From contig NZ_AIDW01000030.1 of assembly GCF_000251145.1 (NCBI RefSeq), forward strand, positions 1 to 43,755: a stretch of 43,755 bases of DNA, in the 5' to 3' direction. The position numbers were made by a program, and so were the translations under genes. Positions 40,112-43,755 of the stretch are shown piece by piece (the first letter of the stretch is position 1; every line of letters starts with the position of its first letter). A model generated the notes under the pieces. That model was not told the DNA's origin and did no database searches. It saw only the letters and a list, made by a program, of their open reading frames with translations. This DNA comes from Sphingomonas sp. PAMC 26621. Its GTDB lineage: Bacteria; Pseudomonadota; Alphaproteobacteria; Sphingomonadales; Sphingomonadaceae.

Positions 40112-40498
40112 CTAGCGGATATGCTCTACCTTGAGGCCCTGAACCTTCACCTTCTTCCATTCGCGATCAGCGGTGAGGGCGGGAACGCCCAAATGCATCG
40201 CGAGCGCCAAACAGGACCGATCACCGAGGCCCCGTCCGAACTCTCTGGTCTGCGCGTGCAGTCCAGCGGCCGCATAGGCGGCCTCCACATCGTGAGCCCG
40301 GATATCGAGACGAAGTTCGTCAAGCAGCTCGTGAATGGTCGCGGCATCCAAGCCATTGAGCAGAAGCTCCTTCACCACTTCCTGAAGGTTGACGGCCGAG
40401 ATCGCGGCTCGTCCAACATGCGGCCCGACCTTGTCCGCACCGGGTTCGTCCCGAACTAATGCCAGAACAGCGGAAGCGTCCATTACGACCGATGTCAT
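40112..40498 (-). CDS. vapC: PIN-domain toxin of a VapBC-type pair
   Basis: 128 residues. The PIN fold is visible: VVMDASAVLALVRDEPGADKV (first Asp), NLQEVVKELLLNG (Glu) and GLGDRSCLALAMHLGVPALTADREW (third acidic cluster). VapC toxins are Mg-dependent RNases. The start chosen (ATG 40498) lies 2 nt beyond the antitoxin stop codon; an ATG 5 codons earlier would overlap it. The pair probably stabilises the replicon. Confidence 0.88.
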   Translation of the reverse strand: MTSVVMDASAVLALVRDEPGADKVGPHVGRAAISAVNLQEVVKELLLNGLDAATIHELLDELRLDIRAHDVEAAYAAAGLHAQTREFGRGLGDRSCLALAMHLGVPALTADREWKKVKVQGLKVEHIR

Positions 40499-40500
40499 AC

Positions 40501-40788
40501 TCAATCCTGCCAATCGTCTGGCTGATCAGCTTTGCCTGCGTCCTCGACAGCTTCTGCTTTTCGGTCAGAAAGGAAGTCGTCGATCGTGCGAGCGTGTTTG
40601 GCATGTTCTCGGTAAAGGGCTTGCGCGCGGGACACCCCATGGCCGATTGGCGACAGCCGCACCTGATCGTTCTCAACCGTCAGGATGACCTTGGCCTCTC
40701 CGTGAAGCCCCATGGCCTTGCGAACCGAAGCCGGTAAGATCATACGCCCGTTTCCCGCCACCTTAATGTCTATGGATTCGGTTGGCAC
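40501..40788 (-). CDS. vapB: AbrB/VapB-type antitoxin
   Basis: 95 residues. The N-terminal swapped-hairpin DNA-binding domain reads IDIKVAGNGRMILPASVRKAMGLHGEAKVILTVENDQVRLSPI, typical of AbrB/MazE/VapB proteins. The C-terminal tail (HARTIDDFLSDRKAEAVEDAG) should wrap the toxin. The start is GTG 40788 with AAGGAG 10 nt upstream. It lies directly upstream of the PIN toxin gene, in the standard antitoxin-first order, and should repress their common promoter. Confidence 0.85.
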   Translation of the reverse strand: MPTESIDIKVAGNGRMILPASVRKAMGLHGEAKVILTVENDQVRLSPIGHGVSRAQALYREHAKHARTIDDFLSDRKAEAVEDAGKADQPDDWQD

Positions 40789-40940
40789 GGTGACACTGCT
40801 CCTTATCAATAATCGTGTACTCTATGCCACTGCAAGCGAAGTGGCACAACGTCGTATTTGACATGGTCCCAGACCTAGCACCAGCGTCATGTCCATGTCG
40901 GTATACCCTGCATGTACACACGTCGTGATACATAAATCCC

Positions 40941-40973
40941 GTTCAATCAGGGTCGTTATCATAGAGATTGAAC
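40941..40973. repeat. Inverted repeat upstream of second resolvase, candidate res subsite
   Basis: GTTCAATC (40941-40948) and GATTGAAC (40966-40973): perfect 8-bp arms with a 17-bp spacer, in the 230-bp gap between vapB and the resolvase. Resolvase binding sites usually lie here and have arms of this type. Confidence 0.5.
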
Positions 40974-41019
40974 AGTCTGTGTCGCAGGTCTAGAACCTGA
41001 CGGAACAGATGGGGCAGTC

Positions 41020-41580
41020 ATGACGCTTTTTGGTTACGCACGCGTATCGACCTTGCAACAAGACCTCGGAATACAGGAGGCCGCACTGCGTGCTGCGGGA
41101 TGCCAAACAATTCGGTCTGAAAAAAGGTCTGGGACTCAGCGGAGCGAGCGTACCGAACTGCAAGTGCTGCTCGACTTCCTCCGCAAAGGCGACACGCTAG
41201 TTGTTACACGGATCGACCGCCTCGCGCGGTCAATGAAGGACCTCCAAGACATCGTTCATGAGCTAAAGGGCAGGGGCGTCTCACTCAAAGCGACGGAACA
41301 GCCTATCGACACCAGCACTGCAGCCGGCAAGGCGTTTCTCGATATGCTTGGTGTGTTTGCAGAGTTCGAAACGAACTTGCGGCTTGAACGCCAGATGGAA
41401 GGTATCCAGGCGGCCAAGGCGCGCGGCGTGTATAAGGGCGGTAAGGCTCGCATCGATCCAGACGCCGTACGGAAGTTGATTACGGATGGAATCAAGCCCG
41501 CCCATATCGCTCGACAGCTCGGTATCTCCCGGGGCACCGTTTACCGGTACATACCAAAGCCCTCCGAAAGTTCGGGTTAA
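41020..41580 (+). CDS. Serine recombinase (Tn3-type resolvase/invertase)
   Basis: 186 residues: MTLFGYARVSTLQQDLGIQEAALRAAGC with the nucleophile Ser, VVTRIDRLARSMKDLQDIV, the E-helix AFLDMLGVFAEFETNLRLERQMEG, and a C-terminal helix-turn-helix (IKPAHIARQLGISRGTVYRYI). It is closer to classical TnpR/Hin enzymes than the protein at 15591. No transposase accompanies it in the window. Confidence 0.9.
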   Translation: MTLFGYARVSTLQQDLGIQEAALRAAGCQTIRSEKRSGTQRSERTELQVLLDFLRKGDTLVVTRIDRLARSMKDLQDIVHELKGRGVSLKATEQPIDTSTAAGKAFLDMLGVFAEFETNLRLERQMEGIQAAKARGVYKGGKARIDPDAVRKLITDGIKPAHIARQLGISRGTVYRYIPKPSESSG

Positions 41581-41647
41581 CGTCTATGAACGAAGCTTCC
41601 CCACGGGGAGATTGGCAACTACCGCAAACCAGAGGAACGGGGTGCGT

Positions 41648-41851
41648 ATGACGACTATTGGAACACGGATCGACGAAACAGGTACGCTGCTTCGCGAAGG
41701 CGGAGCATTTTACCTTCGTCGTGATCTTGGCGGCCGCTACGAGCTCGAACTCCATCGCACGCCTGTCGATCTAATTGAGAAGCGTGTGCGACTACTAGGC
41801 ACCCTTGTCGGTCCGGATATTGTAAACGCAGACGGCGTAGCCCCGGCGTAA
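41648..41851 (+). CDS. DUF5818 domain-containing small protein
   Basis: 67 residues: MTTIGTRIDETGTLLREGGAF, then RRDLGGRYELELHRTPVDLIEKRVRLLGTLVGPDIVNADGV. This matches, from memory, the DUF5818 family common in sphingomonads. It is a small beta-rich protein of unknown function. The frame is open upstream into the resolvase gene but only this part is supported. Confidence 0.65.
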   Translation: MTTIGTRIDETGTLLREGGAFYLRRDLGGRYELELHRTPVDLIEKRVRLLGTLVGPDIVNADGVAPA

Positions 41852-41945
41852 AAGGACCGAGAGCGGATATATCACTGGTCTTTTATTCACGGGTAACGTC
41901 GATAGTAAGTAAATCAAGATGCCCGCATGGGCTGGAGGCTATTAG

Positions 41946-43517
41946 ATGCGGCTAGTCGGTAGTACGGGAAGTGAAAGAACCTTTGATATCTTGAATAAGA
42001 TAAAGGGCGAGACGTTAAACGTTCTTACCGACCAAGTTTCAATTTATGGGGCACATTCGGCGCTTGGAGGCGATCGTCAAGCACTTCGGCGTATCCTACT
42101 GGGGGCGACGACGGATACGTCTCTTGGCGGGGACGACGGTGATCGGGTCCGTCGTAATCGCCTGCAAGGCCGGGCAATATCGACTGCCCTCGCACGAGCG
42201 CTCGCGGCTGCGGAAATCCGACAAACGCGCCTGCCTCCTGCGCAGGCGGTGCTCCTAACTGAACGAGGTGCCATTATAGGCAATTGCAGTCTGACCACCG
42301 GCGGTCTCGGCCTTTCTCCACAGTCGCGGCTTGGATTTGTGCAACAGACTGAGAACGAGGTGGAACTGGGAATGGTCACCCAGTGGTACGAAACAGAGTG
42401 GAACGCCGCAAACCCGGAAGGGCCAGCAGTCGCGGTTCTGACCGAAGCCGTCACAGTCGCTGCTGCCGATCACGCACCTGCCGCAGTCTACACGCAAGCG
42501 CTGAACCAGCTCTTTGCCGAGATGGAGGCCGGCACAGATGCGTCGCGCATTGTCGACCCTGCTACTGGGATTCGCGAGACGCAAATTTGGTCGAAGCTAT
42601 ATCGCTTTCAGAAAGACGGCGTCATTGGCGCAATCGACAAACTGCAACGCTTTGGCGGTTGCATTATTGCCGACAGTGTTGGCTTGGGCAAAACTTTCGA
42701 GGCACTGGGCGTTATCAAATATTTCGAGTTGCGCAATGCCCGGGTACTCGTCCTCGCTCCCAAGCGATTACGTGAGAATTGGACGCTCTGGACGCGTAAT
42801 GACGTCCGCAACATATTGGCTGCTGACCGCTTCGCATTCGATGTGTTGAACCATACCGATCTGTCGCGCGAAGGTGGCAGGTCCGGCGATGTTGACTTGG
42901 GTAACGTAAACTGGGCGAATTACGACCTCGTCGTCATCGACGAGAGCCATAATTTTCGAAACCGCCCTGCCGGCAAAGGCGACCGAGAGAGCCGGTATGA
43001 CAAGCTGCTAAATGCCGTTGTGAAGGCTGGCGTAAAGACTCGAGTACTGATGTTGTCGGCAACCCCGGTGAACAACCGCCTAAATGACCTCAAGAACCAA
43101 ATTGCGTTCGCTACTGAGGGACACGACCAGGCTCTGGTCGGACACGGCATTGTAAGCATCGCTGGGACCATACGTATCGCGCAGGGCCAGTTTAACCGTT
43201 GGCAGCAACTCCCGGAAGCGGTGCGAACACCCGCTAAACTGCTTGAGATGCTGGGCTTCGATTATTTTCGGCTGCTTGATCTTCTCACCATCGCGCGCAG
43301 CCGCAAGCATATCGAACGTTACTACGGCACCGCGGAAACCGGCACTTTTCCTGAAAAGTTCGCACCGACGAACATAAAGTCAGATGTCGATCTCACTGGC
43401 ACGTTCCCGGCAATCATCCAAGTTAACAACGAAATTCGCCGACTAATACCAAGACTCTCTGATCAGGACCGATGGGCCCACGACCGCAGTCCGATGGACA
43501 TGATGCGCCACGGCTGA
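41946..43517 (+). pseudogene. SNF2-type helicase with degenerate PLD-like N-terminus, cut by an IS630-family element
   Basis: ATG 41946 has GGAGG upstream. Residues about 20-165 recall the PLD-like domains fused to such helicases (VLTDQVSIYGAHSALG and IIGNCSLTTGGLG, like IGSSNLTxSGL), but the HxK catalytic motif is missing. The helicase region has ADSVGLGKTFEALGVI (Walker A), VLVLAPKRLRENW, IDESHNFRN (DEAH-like box) and VLMLSATPVNN (motif III). The native frame ends near 43446 (NNEIRRL); the remaining residues come from the IS. The C-terminal helicase lobe is lost. Related proteins appear in phage-defence loci; that role is inferred only. Confidence 0.75.
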
Positions 43518-43755
43518 TCGGTGAGGCGGTTCCAGGCGAAGCAGCAATGGTCGAGGATGTCGTCGTAGGATTTGAAGATGCGGTTCGACAGCCAGTTGTC
43601 GCGCATGAACTGCCAGACGTTTTCGACCGGGTTGAGCTCGGGGCATTTTGCCGGCAGCGGCAGCAGCGTGATGTTGGCCGGGACGATCAGCCCCGCCGAG
43701 AGATGCCAGCCTGCCTGGTCAAGTATCAGCACGGCATGGGCGCCGGGCGTCACGG
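43447..43755 (-). mobile_element. IS630-family insertion sequence (partial, runs off window)
   Basis: The right edge of the window contains the start of an IS630-type element inserted in the helicase gene at about 43447, at a TA dinucleotide as is usual for this family. Its outer end reads TACCAAGACTCTCTGATCAG. The rest lies beyond the window. Confidence 0.75.
43463..43755 (-). CDS. IS630-family transposase, C-terminal part
   Basis: The minus-strand frame is open to the window edge. It carries the second catalytic Asp in AVLILDQAGWHLSAGL and the catalytic Glu in PAKCPELNPVENVWQFMRDNWLSNR, the IS630/Tc1-type DDE signature. It ends with FAWNRLTDQPWRIMSI and a stop at 43463. Nothing suggests damage in the visible part. 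Confidence 0.88.
   Translation of the reverse strand, partial: VTPGAHAVLILDQAGWHLSAGLIVPANITLLPLPAKCPELNPVENVWQFMRDNWLSNRIFKSYDDILDHCCFAWNRLTDQPWRIMSIGLRSWAHRS

Overview
The window looks like part of a large accessory replicon (plasmid or plasmid cointegrate) from a sphingomonad alphaproteobacterium. The reasons are high GC, an alphaproteobacterial SOS box (GTTC-N7-GTTC) ahead of umuDC, a copy of the sphingomonad 'PELVEG' dispersed repeat inside an IS, a DUF5818 gene, and a complete repA-parA-parB maintenance block with iterons and palindromic centromere sites. Assignment to a genus is inference from gene style; no rRNA or other marker is present.

Layout. 1-5.4 kb: a segment bounded by two inverted copies of one IS5-family element. 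It carries a TetR regulator divergent from an SDR/GST/YghU-type GST/redoxin operon, plus an IS66 transposase tail. 5.4-8.5 kb: a SWIM-domain gene cut by the IS, a tyrosine recombinase, and a divergent unknown protein with two perfect palindromes between them. 8.7-12.8 kb: replication and partition module 1 (repA, parA, parB, all on the minus strand). It has five 22-bp-spaced iterons, further iteron copies inside and beside the genes, a RepA-operator-like inverted repeat, and two identical 18-bp palindromes (candidate parS). 13.3-26.4 kb: a second backbone with DUF932, a serine recombinase, a small candidate regulator sharing a 10-bp palindrome with the DUF932 promoter, parA2-parB2, mobC-mobA, an SRAP protein and a decaying umuDC pair. 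A 20-bp palindrome (candidate parS2) recurs five times here, twice inside parB2. No second rep gene was recognised, so this may be a fused mobilizable plasmid that now depends on the first replicon.

26.4-33.3 kb: accessory DNA. It has small membrane and lipoprotein genes (two look like distant paralogues), gene remnants, dispersed intergenic repeats, and a cluster of small exported or detoxification-like proteins (SnoaL/NTF2-like, cupin, VOC, HxlR). 33.6-40 kb: a signalling island with a CHASE3-PAS-HisKA-HATPase-REC-HPt hybrid kinase, a single-domain response regulator, a degenerate second receiver, and a GAF-PAS-GGDEF-EAL protein. 40.1-43.7 kb: a VapBC-type toxin-antitoxin pair, a second serine resolvase with an upstream inverted repeat, DUF5818, and an SNF2-type helicase truncated by an IS630-family element that runs off the window.

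The most interesting content is regulatory: several families of short palindromic or iterated sites were recognised by repetition, and some lie inside coding sequence, where they encode low-complexity peptide repeats in ParB1 and ParB2. Much of the cargo is decaying, with at least eight broken genes. No CRISPR array, rRNA or tRNA was seen.
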